Notes: generated by a model from the letters alone, not told the origin. A stretch of 64,000 nt of DNA from Archegozetes longisetosus (GCA_018873245.2 JAEMBT020000004.1:7667073-7731072), one strand, 5' to 3'. Positions 13,515 to 23,775 are shown, numbered from the stretch's first letter. Numbers and translations: made by a program.

Positions 13515-14254
13515 CCTTATTGCATAAAAATCTAGAAAAGTATTCTTGAACTTAATTAATTAATTTGAATGCGTTATCAATTGTCAAATCTCACAAACGA
13601 TATACCGATTTAAAGGTCTTTAAAAGTAGTTTTAAGCGATATAAAACAAAATTTAATGCAACAGAAACATCTTGAGAAAAGGCGTGAAATTCTTAAATTC
13701 AATAGCTATGGAACGTCGTAGACAAGTCTTTTATTTGATGAAATCCGGGATAAAAGATCCCAAAAAATCCAAAAGTTGATACAAATACCTCTTTCGACAG
13801 TTTATAGCATTAAAAAAAGGATTGAATCGAGAAAAGGTATCCAACGCAAGGCTAGAAGCGGTAGGCGTCAAAAGTTATCAGCATCTGACAAAAAGCGAAT
13901 TTCAAACTTAGCCAATTCTAATCCCAAGTTTTCATGTGCTCGAAATGCCGAAATTGCCTATTCACGAGGATCTCCTAAAGTGGACTCATCAACGGTTTGT
14001 CGTCACTTTAAAAATGAAAAAATTAACGGCATATTGCAAGGGTTTGGACCTGATTACTTGGCTTAGTTTCTTAATAGTATGGAAATGCGTCTTCAAAAGT
14101 GCATATCATCAGAAGGGCGTACAATTAAATTATAAAAGTTTCATTCAACCAAATTATAACATTTAATAAACGCTTAGATGAAAAATTTTCATTATAAGTT
14201 CTAAAATAAAAATTTTATGATCAAACACTTTTTCTAGGTTTTTATGCAATAAGG
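13515..14254 (+). mobile_element. Deleted Tc1/mariner element with a transposase remnant
   Basis: Terminal inverted repeats begin CCTTATTGCATAAAAATCTA at 13515 and end with the near-perfect complement at 14254, flanked by TA on each side, the target dinucleotide of Tc1/mariner. The element is about 740 bp; autonomous Tc1 elements are usually 1.3-1.7 kb, so much of the interior is missing. Confidence 0.85.
13708..14066 (+). pseudogene. Tc1-like transposase, N-terminal DNA-binding part only
   Basis: ATG at 13708 opens M-E-R-R-R-Q-V-F-Y-L-M-K and stops near 13778. The continuing reading frame (13776-14066) is shifted and gives two helix-turn-helix blocks: P-L-S-T-V-Y-S-I, then an R-K-A-R-S-G-R-R basic linker, then S-S-T-V-C-R-H-F. 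This is the paired-type DNA-binding architecture of Tc1 transposases. The DDE catalytic domain (DD34E) is absent. The frame shift and truncation make it inactive. It lies within the inverted repeats of the element at 13515-14254. Confidence 0.75.
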
Positions 14255-14711
14255 TATACAAGTATAGACTAAAGAAGACCAGACCAAACCAGACCAAAAA
14301 TTTCAGTAAATAGTTTTTGAAAACCTTGGATTTTTAAAATTTGGCCGAAAATTTCCCGATAATGACGCCGCCGTCACTTTTTGTCAAAAATTTGGCCCAT
14401 TCCTTGTCGAGATACTTGCATTCAATGCCCTGAAAGTAAGAATAATGTCCCGAAATATAAAAATAAAGAAGTTATAAATATTAAAATGTATGAAAACTTA
14501 AATATTAAAGTTAAAAAGATATAAAATTGAAAATCCAGAAAGAATTTGAGGGCAGATAGGATCTGTGGGGTTTAGATCACCATATTTTGTGTCCTGGTAC
14601 CACATAGAGTCTGAGTATACAGTATATTTGGATAATATTCATCATATTTTGCCACGATTCCTATAATCATGCCGGTAGGGATGTATCAGTATAGCACCAC
14701 TAAATCATCCT
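14255..14711. other. Non-coding spacer with short AGACC repeats
   Basis: It starts with a short direct repeat of AGACCAGACCAAACC type (about 14275-14300) and is otherwise unstructured AT-rich sequence. It is probably transposon debris, but I recognise nothing in it. Confidence 0.4.
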
Positions 14712-14934
14712 AAAGAAGGATAATATTTTGGGCCCAGCTGATTTAGGTTTCATTGGATAGATCTCAACTCCCTGAGTCGAAATATATATACAATTTATAG
14801 TCTATCTCATTCCGTTTCCGAGTTATAAACTCCAAAAGGTATGGGACGGTAATTACAAATTCAAGGGTAATAATGCCAAAACCATCATAAAAACCGCCAG
14901 TCTAGATGTTTCCCAGTGATAATATTCTCAAAGA

Positions 14935-15190
14935 GAACAGGGCAGTGCCAACACCCCTCTAGGGGGTCGGTTCTGTGACCCAGACTGGGTCTACCCGGTC
15001 AGGTGGGGCACACCCTCCTTGGAGGGTATAGCAGCCACCACCCTACCTAGTAGGGGTATGGCACTACCTGGTACGATGTCCCAGTGCCGGGATCTCGTTC
15101 CCAGGAGAGCCGGAATCCTTCCGGGTAGGGCAGGGAGGTTATTCGCCGAATGGCCTAGTCATCCTATGAACAGGGCTGGCCTCTGACCAG
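14935..15190. other. GC-rich island inside AT-rich mobile DNA
   Basis: A run of roughly 250 bp that is clearly GC-rich by eye, with many GGG/CCC blocks and short self-complementary stretches (for example CTCCTTGGAGGG near 15015). It contrasts sharply with both flanks. It does not read as a tRNA, 5S or rRNA to me. It directly precedes the SWIM-finger ORF, so it may be a leader of the same element. Confidence 0.5.
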
Positions 15191-15218
15191 CTGCTGACTT
15201 ACCTAAGGAAGGGATTGA

Positions 15219-15485
15219 GTGCTCTTCAAGCTTCGGTTCCAGAATCAAACAAAGTATCTTATCTACGCTTTAGTGGATAAGAAAATGTCTGGAACCGAAG
15301 CAATAATTGAATACTGTTGTCATTGCAAAAATGGCCTCAGAACTGTCGGGTGCTGTGCACATATAATGACAGTTCTGTGGTATCTCGGATATGGCAGGTA
15401 CCTACCCGAGAATAATTCACCGGTTAGGCAATTTGATGATTTTTTCAAACATTCTGTCTATCCGGATAGCACTGATACAGATTAG
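15219..15485 (+). pseudogene. SWIM zinc-finger fragment, probably transposon-derived
   Basis: An 88-codon open frame with no upstream extension and an internal first ATG at 15283. It contains C-H-C-K-N-G-L-R-T-V-G-C-C-A-H, a CxC...CxH zinc-binding pattern of the SWIM type, followed by a W-Y-L-G-Y-G-R segment. The same C-x-C-x(n)-R-T-V-G-x-C-A-H arrangement is common at the C-terminus of uncharacterised repetitive proteins in arthropod and hydrozoan genomes, as I recall. The rest of that protein is missing, so this is a fragment. Confidence 0.55.
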
Positions 15486-16035
15486 TTATTTTGTATTATT
15501 TTATTTATAGTTTTTATTTTTGTTTTATGCTCCCTTCGGGTTTACCTTCACGTGGTAGGGAGTGGGCAACACAAAAGTTATATTTTTGTGGCTAAAAACC
15601 CGAAAATATCGATTTTTAACATAAGGTGATTTTCCCCATAACTCGAAAACTATTGATTTTGGTAAAAAGTGTCTAGAGACTTTTGTGTTCAGCGTTAAAA
15701 GGCCTTTGAAATGATATGCCATTCATCGAAATCGGACTGGGTCCAGACATCTATAGAAAATATTATCCTTCTTTCAGAGACTTATTTAATTTAAAAAGAC
15801 CAGGATACACATGACTAATATGTGATATTAGTAATTTAAATCTTTCCTCATAATCTAAATTATTGAAACTAAATATTTTGTAATAAACAAACTGTGAGAA
15901 ATAGCTATCCTTGAGAACTATTAATTGAACGTGGAATTGTACTTTTAACTGATAGCCACATCCTTTCGATATTCTCAGTATGTATATTAGGATCGTTAGG
16001 ATTCACAAAATTCAACGAATGGTTTACACAATAAT

Positions 16036-16265
16036 GGGCTGAACTAGACTTTACGTGGCCAGAGAATTCAGAGATAAATTTTGTGTACCGATGAACTATA
16101 GCTCAGGCAACGTAAAGTCCAGTCGAGTTTTCAGGAATTTGTTTACCGATGTTCTGGTCATTTGTGGTGAATAAAACATATATCTGAAATCAGCTTAAGC
16201 TATAGTTTATTTATATACAAAATTTATGTCGAAAATCTCTGGCCACGTAAACTCTAGTCTAACCC
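16036..16265. mobile_element. 230-bp MITE inserted in the Merlin transposase
   Basis: The ends are inverted repeats: GGGCTGAACTAGACTTTACG at the left and its near complement at the right, continuing through GTGGCCAGAGA. The element is flanked on both sides by AATAAT (16030-16035 and 16266-16271), a candidate 6-bp target-site duplication. Transposase-like reading frame continues on each side. It has no coding capacity. Confidence 0.8.
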
Positions 16266-16490
16266 AATAATGTTTAAACCTTCCAAAGTGAGGCCACGAT
16301 AACCTTTCCATAAATCAGTGATTATGACACTGTCTTTTTCTACATATTTCGAAATTAGAGGCAATAATGCATTTTTATCACGTTTAATGACAGGGACCAA
16401 AAACAACGGCCAGTATCATGCTCAACTCCGCCGAAAAGCCATTTTTGCTGTGAAACTAGGCGTCTTACTACGTGATTTTTCTGATATAAA

Positions 16491-18100
16491 CATGAAGGTC
16501 ACTCTACAGTATACGCCACTCCCAGACCTACTACAGTATTCGCCACCCTTGGACCTACTATAGTATATACGGTCAAAAGCGGGTAGAGTCGGGTGGGGTC
16601 TTGAGGGGGTGCTAGAAAGTCGCGGGTGGTGTCATTGGATTCAGCTCACCAAGCACAGTTTATAGGGGCAGGGCGCTTTATTGTAGCCCCCCTGACCACA
16701 TATTTTTTTCAAGAAAATCCCCCATTAAAAAATATGAATTTTACAATAGAAAAAAATCGAGATAGCCATTTTATTCAGCTTGGGAAGCAGCGTAAGAAAG
16801 TACAAAAATTACCTTGTTAACCTCCCCGGTGTCCGTGTAAATTTTAAAAAACCTCCTGAAAAATTATTTTTTCTCGAAAATTAAAATTTCGAAATAGCCA
16901 TTTTGTCAGGCTTGAGCTGAACATTCTAAAACCGTTTAAATATCTGGTCTATCTTATTGGGTTCAAAAGTTATGGTCTTTTAAAAGTCTTGATAACAGTA
17001 CCATATTTATCGCTCAAGGACAACTAATTGAAAAGATATTCGCAAAAACTAGGTTGGATTGGATTAAATAAGGTTGCATGATTAGATATTGTTAGGTTAG
17101 GTTAGGTTTGGGCCAACCTCAAGACCACCCTCTCATGGGCCCACCTCCACGTGGTGAGAGGGGGCAACGAAAATATTTCGGCTAAGGGTCTATAACTGTT
17201 TCATATGTTAAACTTTAAGAGGTCATAACTTTTGAACCCGATAAGATAGACCAGATATTTAAACGGTTTTATTAACTTCAGCTCAAGCCCCAAAATATGG
17301 CTATCTCGAAATTTTATTTTTCCAGAAAAAATTTTTTTGGAGGTGGGTTTTATGGAATTACACAGACACCGGGGGGGCTAACAAAGTAAGTTTTATATTT
17401 CCTTGCGCTGCATAAAATGGCTATTTCGAATTTTCGCTGTGTTAAAATTGATATTTTTTAAGGGGTGTTTTCTTTAAAAAAATATGACCCGGGGGGGCTA
17501 AATTATAGCCCCTATTCCCATTGACTGTGCTTGGTGAGCTGAATCGAATGACACCACTCTCGACCTACTAGCCCCCCAGAAGCCCCTACCCGACCCTGCC
17601 TGTGTGACGATCGTATATACTACCTATCAGGTTAGGTTGATTAGGTGGGTTAAGTGGGTTATGTGGATTATGCTGACTATGTAGGTTAGGTGAGTTACGT
17701 ATGTTACGTAGGTTAGGTCTGGTTTCAACAGGTTAGGTCAGGTTTGGATATGTTAGATCTGTTCTGGACAGATTAGGTTAGGTCTAAAACGTTGTGGAAA
17801 TTTACAATAATACGCCGATATTTTCTGCAATTTTTGAAGAAATTAAAATGCAATGTATTCTTTAAACTTTTTCAGTGTACTGTAATAGGGAGCTTTAGTT
17901 GCATTACATTGTATTTAGATTTTTAAACATTGATCTGGTTATTTATTTGCATACATAAAATTCAATTAAAATGCATGAATGGGCTCTGAGGTAAAGAATT
18001 TAATTGGTGTTTAAAGTAATGGTATATACTCTAGTAGGTCCAGGGATGGCGAATACTGTAGTAGGTCTAGGGTGGCGTATACTGTAGAATAACCAACATG
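16491..18100. mobile_element. Foldback-type element with terminal repeats and a large inner hairpin
   Basis: The outer inverted repeats (about 80 bp, 16491-16570 and 18020-18100) each contain two diverged ~30-bp units built on CTACAGTAT-CGCCAC-GACCTA. CATG stands at both outer ends and may be part of the repeat or a target duplication. Inside, a near-palindrome runs from about 16559 to 17623: the left arm around GATTCAGCTCACCAAGCACA (16635) pairs with the right arm near 17525-17550. The region 17092-17109 has three TTAGG units, and 17625-17790 is rich in degenerate GGTTAGGT. No ORF is credible. Confidence 0.7.
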
Positions 18101-18661
18101 AGTCTCATCTAATTCGACAGCTCCCCTACCACCAATTTTTTGACTGTTTCTTTCAACCATTGCAGTGCACACCTACTATTGAAATTTCAATGAATACTAA
18201 TATATGCTAACCTAACGCAGTCTAGCCTAACCTAATAAACACTAAATTAACAATAAACTTTCCACATTGAGTTGTAATAATGAATAGCTGTCCTATCATT
18301 CACTCTACAGAATTTCGCTGCCTTTGTAACATTTATTTCACAACACCAGCAGAATGCTAACTTAAAAGACGTTAATAGCGCAACCTTTGATTCTTCAAAC
18401 CATGTTTTAATTGTCGGATTTAATCTTTTATTGCATTTTCTACACTTAAATAGTTTGCCTATCTGAATTTTTATCGCTGCAAACATGCATTTTTCCATCG
18501 CATTCATTTTGAATACACGTCCTTGTAATAAGCTGTGGCAATAAATTATAAGTAGAACAAAACATCAAACCATCATCAATATAATTGTTTGTTATGATTT
18601 TCTCAAAATTAAATATATCTAAATCTGAAAAATTAATGCCTGATGTCACACTTATGTTCAC

Positions 18662-19378
18662 TTTTTAAGTGTTAAATACACAATAAAATATAGGGACTGA
18701 ATTTAAGGTCTGAACTTACAAATCTTTTTTAATATTTGATCAGATAAATTATCAGTACGTTAGTCAGATGAGTGTAATAGCCCTATTTTAGAGACTACTC
18801 TTTGGTGGTATGCTGATACATGCTCACCATCATACCCAATTTATATGAAAGTCAAATTCATTTTATTTGAATATATTTAGTTTACTGGTAATTGAAGTCT
18901 TTTATTTTATATTTTCTTCATCTGATAACAATACGATATATAGATAAAAGGTCCAGATTTTTTCTTATCAAAATAACACACTGGTAATTGAATTCCAACT
19001 TTTTCATGTTTATGTTTACAGTTTTAGAAAGGTTTTCAAACTTTTAAAATACAAGCGTTATCTGATAAATAAAAAAAAGGTTTTGGATTTTATAAATTCA
19101 ATAGAGTTAAACTGGAAAATATTCTTCGAGACCAAACCAGAACCAAGTAGATTTCTAAACTCAGACCCAAACCCAAATGAACTGAAACTGATCGCATCAT
19201 TACTCAAAATTTATTTTCTGAAAAGTGCTTCTATCTTTAACAATTTTGAAAAAATTGTTTGAGAAAAATTGGAATTTGATATCTGAGAACATTTGATCAA
19301 ATAATTCATTTGATTAAAATAAGATTTTTTGATTAAATAAAGAAAGTATCTTAGTTAATAATGCGGGTGTTTTATTTA
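18662..19378. other. Non-coding spacer between the Merlin and helicase remnants
   Basis: AT-rich, with no ORF or repeat I can support. Confidence 0.5.
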
Positions 19379-20705
19379 CTACTCCTCAGGGTCTTCTTCT
19401 GCGATTTCGTTTTTACGATATTGATCCCACATCTCTTTTTGATTGTAAATGCCGCATGACAAAACAATAGCTGACACAGGATCACCTACACGACTTGTAC
19501 GCAAACATCTACCAACAAATTGGCTAAAAATTACTCTTTTCCGAACAGAGCGAAGTATGACACAAATACTGACATCACTGTTATCATAACCTTCTATAAG
19601 ACTGCCACAAACAACAAGGATTCTACGCTTATTTTCCTCAAAATCTTTTATATGACTCTTTGCCTTTTTGTCAGAAGTATAGTAAGTTGCATTACCGAGA
19701 AACTCGGCTACATATTCTGCTTCCTGCTTGCTTGCTTTCACCAAGACCATGGCTTTGTGCGTTACTGTTGGTTCAAGTTGATCATGGTAGTCCAGATATG
19801 AGGTTATTTCTTGGCCTATTTCCTTAATCTGTGTTTCTCCTAAATGTTTATCGGAGAGCTCCATAGAAAGGTTTTCAAAATCGCATTTTCTTATAGTTTT
19901 GCCTTCTATATCCTCTTTTCTTATTTCAAAAGTTATTTTCTGATTATCTAAGATTGGTTTTTCTCGGCGGTAAGGTGTAGCCGTTAAGAAGACAATTTGC
20001 TTTTCGTTGAAATTATCAACAACGGCCTTCCAAGTTTCAGCTGGGTAGTGATGAGCTTCGTCAACAATGATAGTACTAAACGATGCAAAGGTTTTTTCAC
20101 ATCTTTCACTATTTCCTCTTCTACTATCTCCCATTTCTTCTGAATCCTCTTCCATGACATGTTTTTTCTTGCGTACAAGACTAGTATTTGAATTTCCACC
20201 AAATTTTTGGGCGTTAACAATAACCAAGTTTGCTAAACCCATACCCTTAACATCGTTCGTAGAGACGATCACTGTGGGATACTCTACATGTTCTTGAAAC
20301 ACCATTTCATTATCAATTAGCTTGGTTTTATAAAAAAGCTGCTCTTTAGACCATCGTGTCCAAAACAAACTGCCAACTGCTTTGTGATTTGAGGGGAAGG
20401 TGAAAGAACTAAAACTTTCGTTGATCCAAGAACATATGGAAGCATCGTTAAAATACCAGATTTTCCTGATCCAGTGGGTGCTACAATAAGTGCTGGTTTA
20501 GCTCTTGTTCCATTGGTCTTAAAGTGGTCTTGAGTTTCAATGACAGCTTTTATTTGATAGTCATATACTGACGTTTCTCTCTTTTCCTTAATCATCTCGA
20601 GCTCCAATTCCTTTTTAAGGTATTTTGTGAAATGATTATTTTTACCTCGAATTTGGATTTTGACACGGAATCGAACACTAGTGGCATTATAACAAGGAAA
20701 GTTTC
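19379..20705 (-). pseudogene. Intronless superfamily 2 helicase (type III restriction res-subunit-like), frameshifted
   Basis: Two overlapping minus-strand frames form one protein: 20607-20317 and 20368-19379. The first has V-Y-D-Y-Q (Q-motif type) and Walker A A-P-T-G-S-G-K-S; the second has N-A-Q-K-F-G-G, Walker B/DEAH I-I-V-D-E-A-H-H-Y, motif III L-T-A-T-P-Y, and motif VI-like F-S-Q-F-V-G-R-C-L-R-T. Similarity runs out of the first frame at F-F-I-K and resumes in the second at T-K-L-I-D, so one base is gained or lost near 20325-20335 beside an A6 tract. The open frame extends upstream of the first ATG (20595) to a stop near 20705 with no ATG, so the true start is missing. As I recall, this helicase type is scattered among fungi, hydrozoans and arthropods. 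The substrate is unknown. Confidence 0.6.
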
Positions 20706-21285
20706 ACTTATATAAGAGTAAAATCTATTGAAGATTAACTTAAAGTTTTCAATTAATATGTTTTCTTTTAAAGAATGGAGTAAGATTAATGTATCAGCTG
20801 AACATATCATAAATGATAAACCCTTATTCTGTGCACGGGTTAAAACGAGAAGGTTCTGGAAAAATATAGCAAACCCGGTTAATATCCATTATGTCATTTT
20901 AACGTCACAAAATCGTTTCACCATTTTTGAAGTCGAGATTGCGCATACTAAGTCATGACTAATCCTTAAATCAATAAATATCAATAAATCTTATCAATAA
21001 TCCTTAATCAATAAAACTGATGTCTTTAGTTTAGATACTATTTTTTCAGCACAATTTTTAGTAGCCTCCTTTATTCTTTCTATGCAAACTTCCTGTATCA
21101 ATTCATCATGTCTACTTCGCGCCACACTCTGTCATCAGTATGCGCAATCTCAATTTCATAAATAGTGAAACGCTTTTGTGACGTTAAAATTAACGCAGAT
21201 ATTGCATATCAGCCAGACTTGCTGTATTTTTCTAGAACTTTCTCATTTTAGTTCGTACACAGAAAAAGACTATATCATTTATATT
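20706..21285. other. Spacer holding an inverted duplication
   Basis: About 20849-20960 and, inverted, about 21128-21245 are diverged copies of one ~115-bp sequence, sharing AACGTCACAAAA-CGTTTCAC and GAGATTGCGCATACT. One copy gives an open frame ending V-E-I-A-H-T; the other is broken. It may be an upstream piece of the helicase element or another small hairpin. Confidence 0.55.
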
Positions 21286-21650
21286 GGTTGAGTGGTACTA
21301 AATAGGCGCAACCATAAAGAAACATCATAAAAATCGAGTGGCACATGCAATCGATAGTATTTGACAAGATAAGTCGAACCATGCCAAATTTTCGGAGCCA
21401 CGCGTACTCGTTCACTAGCCACTCCCACTTTTAAACTTTTCTTTATAATACATTTCTGAGTGGAAAGAGCATTATAAAAACCATATGACACGTGAGATCG
21501 GTAGCGCTTAGTGATATAAGTATAACCATACCAAATTTTGGCAGCCGCGCCCCCTGTTCAGTAACCACGCCCACTATTTGTATTTTAAAAGTTAATTTCT
21601 GAGTGGGCAGAGCGTCATAAAAATCATATGACACCTGTAATTGATAGTAC

Positions 21651-22099
21651 TGTGAGATCAAATACAGTTTTCCGAGATTTGATCTCATAATGGCCTATAT
21701 TTAGGAAAGTAAGTAGGACACAAAGAGTTCTGAGAAGATAATCATTAATTGTGGGTCAGTCGCGATGATGACCCCAATAATGGATCAAAGTGTCAAAAAT
21801 AGGGTAATAGGACAATTATCGAATACGTGTTGGTCAGTTAGTGACCAACATTGATACTTATGGAAAATTCCACTAACTTTGTGAACAACTTTCTGTACGT
21901 ATATAAGGAGTGACAAAATAGTCACTCTTCACTTCCCGAACAATCGTGAAAGTTGCCTCTTAACATTGTTCTCTACTTAAAACTTCTAATCTCTGTATAT
22001 AAACTGTTTTTGTTTTAAATAAAATTACTAATACCCAAAAAGTGGTTTAGCTTATTTCAACGAATACAAGAAGACTTCTAAACGAAATTTGGTATCACA
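21651..22099 (+). mobile_element. Solo LTR of a retrotransposon
   Basis: A 449-bp unit opening TGTGAGATC and closing GGTATCACA, so a TG...CA with 5-bp inverted ends. It is flanked by GTAC on both sides (21647-21650 and 22100-22103). It has a TATATAAGG box near 21899-21907 and an AATAAA near 22018, about 120 bp apart, as in an LTR promoter and poly(A) signal. The other arm of the host foldback keeps the uninterrupted site (GATAGTACTCATTAAGAC, inverted, about 22700-22717). No internal retrotransposon sequence remains. Confidence 0.85.
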
Positions 22100-22915
22100 G
22101 TACTTATTAAGACAAGTCGAACCATACCAAATTTTCAGAGACGCACCCATTCGTTCACTAGCTACGGCCACTTATACATATTATTTTAATTCATTTCTAA
22201 GTGGGAGAAGCAGTGTAAAATTCACTTGACACATGCAATCGTTAGTGCTTTTTGATAAGAGTCAAACTTTACTAAATTTTTCGAGTCACGTCCATCCATT
22301 TACTATCTAAACCTATTTTCACTATCCGAACCTTATTAGCCTACAGTGTTATAACAGGGCCCCTATGATGACACTGCTGAGTTGGGAGATTCAGATAGTT
22401 ATTTCGATTTTTTAAGATATTTACGTCTTAATTTAAATCAGATTTATAAAAAGCTTATTTGCACCATAATATAATATAAAAATTATTTTTCAAACCTGGC
22501 TGTAAATAAGAAATTCTTACCTCCAAGAAATTTAGTATAGTTTGACTCTTATCAAAAAGCACTAACGATTGCATGTGTCAAGTGAATTTTATACTGCTCC
22601 TCCCACTTAGAAATGAATTAAAATAATAATATGTATAAGTGGCCGTAGCTAGTGAACGGATGGGCGCGTCTCTGAAAATTTGGTATGGTTCGACTTGTCT
22701 TAATGAGTACTATCAATTACAGGTGTCATATGATTTTTATGACGCTCTGCCCACTCAGAAATTAACTTTTAAAATACAAATAGTGGGCGTGGTTACTGAA
22801 CAGGGGGCGCGGCTGCCAAAATTTGGTATGGTTATACTTATATCACTAAGCGCTACCGATCTCACGTGTCATATGGTTTTTATAATGCTCTTTCCACTCA
22901 GAAATGTATTATAAA

Positions 22916-23614
22916 TCGGGTTCCCGGATTTCGGTTAAAATTAATTTTCTGATTCGGCGGTTAAAATCAGGGAAATTATTTTAACCGAAATTCGGTTTTT
23001 AAAATTTGAAAATTAAGAAAGTACACTAAAATTCGGTCAAAATCGGGTTTTAAAAAATAATAAAATATATGAAATCGGTGAAGTCAGATAAAAATTTATT
23101 TTCAATTATATAAATGAATAATGATTTTACATTCAGAGGATAAAATGAAAAACTGAGAACTGTTTTCAAATTAGACATTAAATATTTTAACGATTAAAAG
23201 GAGCTATTTTATCAATTTTTAATTGTTCAATTTTTGAAGACTAATAGTTGTCGAAAAATCCTAGAATATCACCGTTGAAATGCATAATAGCGTACATTCT
23301 CATACTTTGAGGCTTTATTGCACACCTATTACTCGTTTGAATATTTCTAACGTTTTCAGGAAAATATTTTAATATAAATTAAATTAATATTAATACGACG
23401 GCTTGTTATTCAAAAACAATTTAAATATATTTATGACCTTACAGCTTATAAAATAACTTAGTTCTAAATATGAATTTTAAATATTTTAATTTAACACAAT
23501 ATTTTTTCAGCCATTTTAAAAACCGATTTTGACCGTTTTAACCGAATTAGCCACTAAAGAATCCGGCGGTTTTCATCGGTTAAAATCGGTTAAAACCGAT
23601 AACCGGGAACCCGA
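22916..23614. mobile_element. hAT-like non-autonomous element (MITE)
   Basis: 699 bp with terminal inverted repeats TCGGGTTCCCGG. It is flanked by an 8-bp direct repeat ATTATAAA at 22908-22915 and 23615-23622; 8 bp is the duplication length of hAT transposons. The ends are rich in subterminal CGGTTAAAA repeats on both strands. The opposite arm of the host foldback (about 21440-21455, inverted) shows a single ATTATAAA with no insertion. No coding capacity is seen. Typical hAT ends start CA, which these do not, so the superfamily call rests on the duplication length. Confidence 0.75.
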
Positions 23615-23775
23615 ATTATAAAGAAAAAGTTTAAAAGTGGGAGTGGCTAGTGAACGAGTGGGCGTGGCTCCGAAAATTTGGCACAGTTAGACTCATCTTG
23701 TCAAATACTGTCGATTGCATGTGCCACTCGATCTTTATGATGTTTATGGTTGCGCCTATTTAGTACCCCTCAACC

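Larger units (their letters stand above)
14712..15774. mobile_element. Candidate element bounded by an 18-bp perfect inverted repeat
   Basis: AAAGAAGGATAATATTTT at 14712-14729 is repeated exactly, inverted, at 15757-15774. Between them lie a GC-rich island (about 14935-15190) and a SWIM-finger ORF. The right copy also overlaps the end of the Merlin reading frame (T-C-T C-T-G A-A-A then a stop), so the left copy may instead be an inverted fragment of that Merlin end. I see no clean target-site duplication. Confidence 0.45.
15762..18661 (-). pseudogene. Merlin (ISXO2-like) transposase, split by two nested insertions
   Basis: Read on the minus strand in pieces. 18661-18247: zinc-ribbon part (F-K-C-R-K-C-N-K-R) followed by W-F-E-E-S-K and a helix-turn-helix, with a frame shift near 18450. 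About 18160-18101: I-G-G-R-G-A-V-E-L-D-E-T-H-V, the first catalytic Asp. 16490-16266: Q-Q-K-W-L-F-G-G-V-E-H, then D-S-V-I-I-T-D-L-W-K-G-Y with the second Asp, with a further shift. 16029-15762: V-N-H-S-L-N-F-V-N-P and N-I-E-R-M-W with the final Glu, then a tail to a stop. This is the DDE order of Merlin transposases. The foldback at 16491-18100 and the MITE at 16036-16265 interrupt the gene. Several other small shifts confirm it is dead. Confidence 0.75.
21286..23775. mobile_element. Foldback-like transposon with arms made of ~145-bp tandem units
   Basis: The ends GGTTGAGTGGTACTAAATAG and, inverted, the matching sequence near 23755-23775 bound a very long inverted repeat. The left arm runs 21286-22290, the right arm 22530-23775, with a ~240-bp centre. 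Each arm is built from diverged units of about 145 bp (unit starts at about 21325, 21473, 21616 and 22214, the last offset by the LTR insertion), each with a CATAAAAATC-type start, GTCGAACCATACCAAATTTT and a CCACTCGTTCACTAGCCAC-type block. Tandem repeats within long inverted arms are the defining layout of Foldback-type elements. It carries no transposase. The left arm holds a solo LTR and the right arm a MITE. Confidence 0.8.

Noticed and set aside
17092-17790. True internal telomere array
   Set aside because: Only three exact TTAGG units and otherwise degenerate copies, inside a bounded transposon.
21443-22914. Two ORFs on opposite strands (21443-21688 minus, 22639-22914 plus) with the same protein sequence
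   Set aside because: They are the two arms of the foldback element read in opposite directions, not genes.
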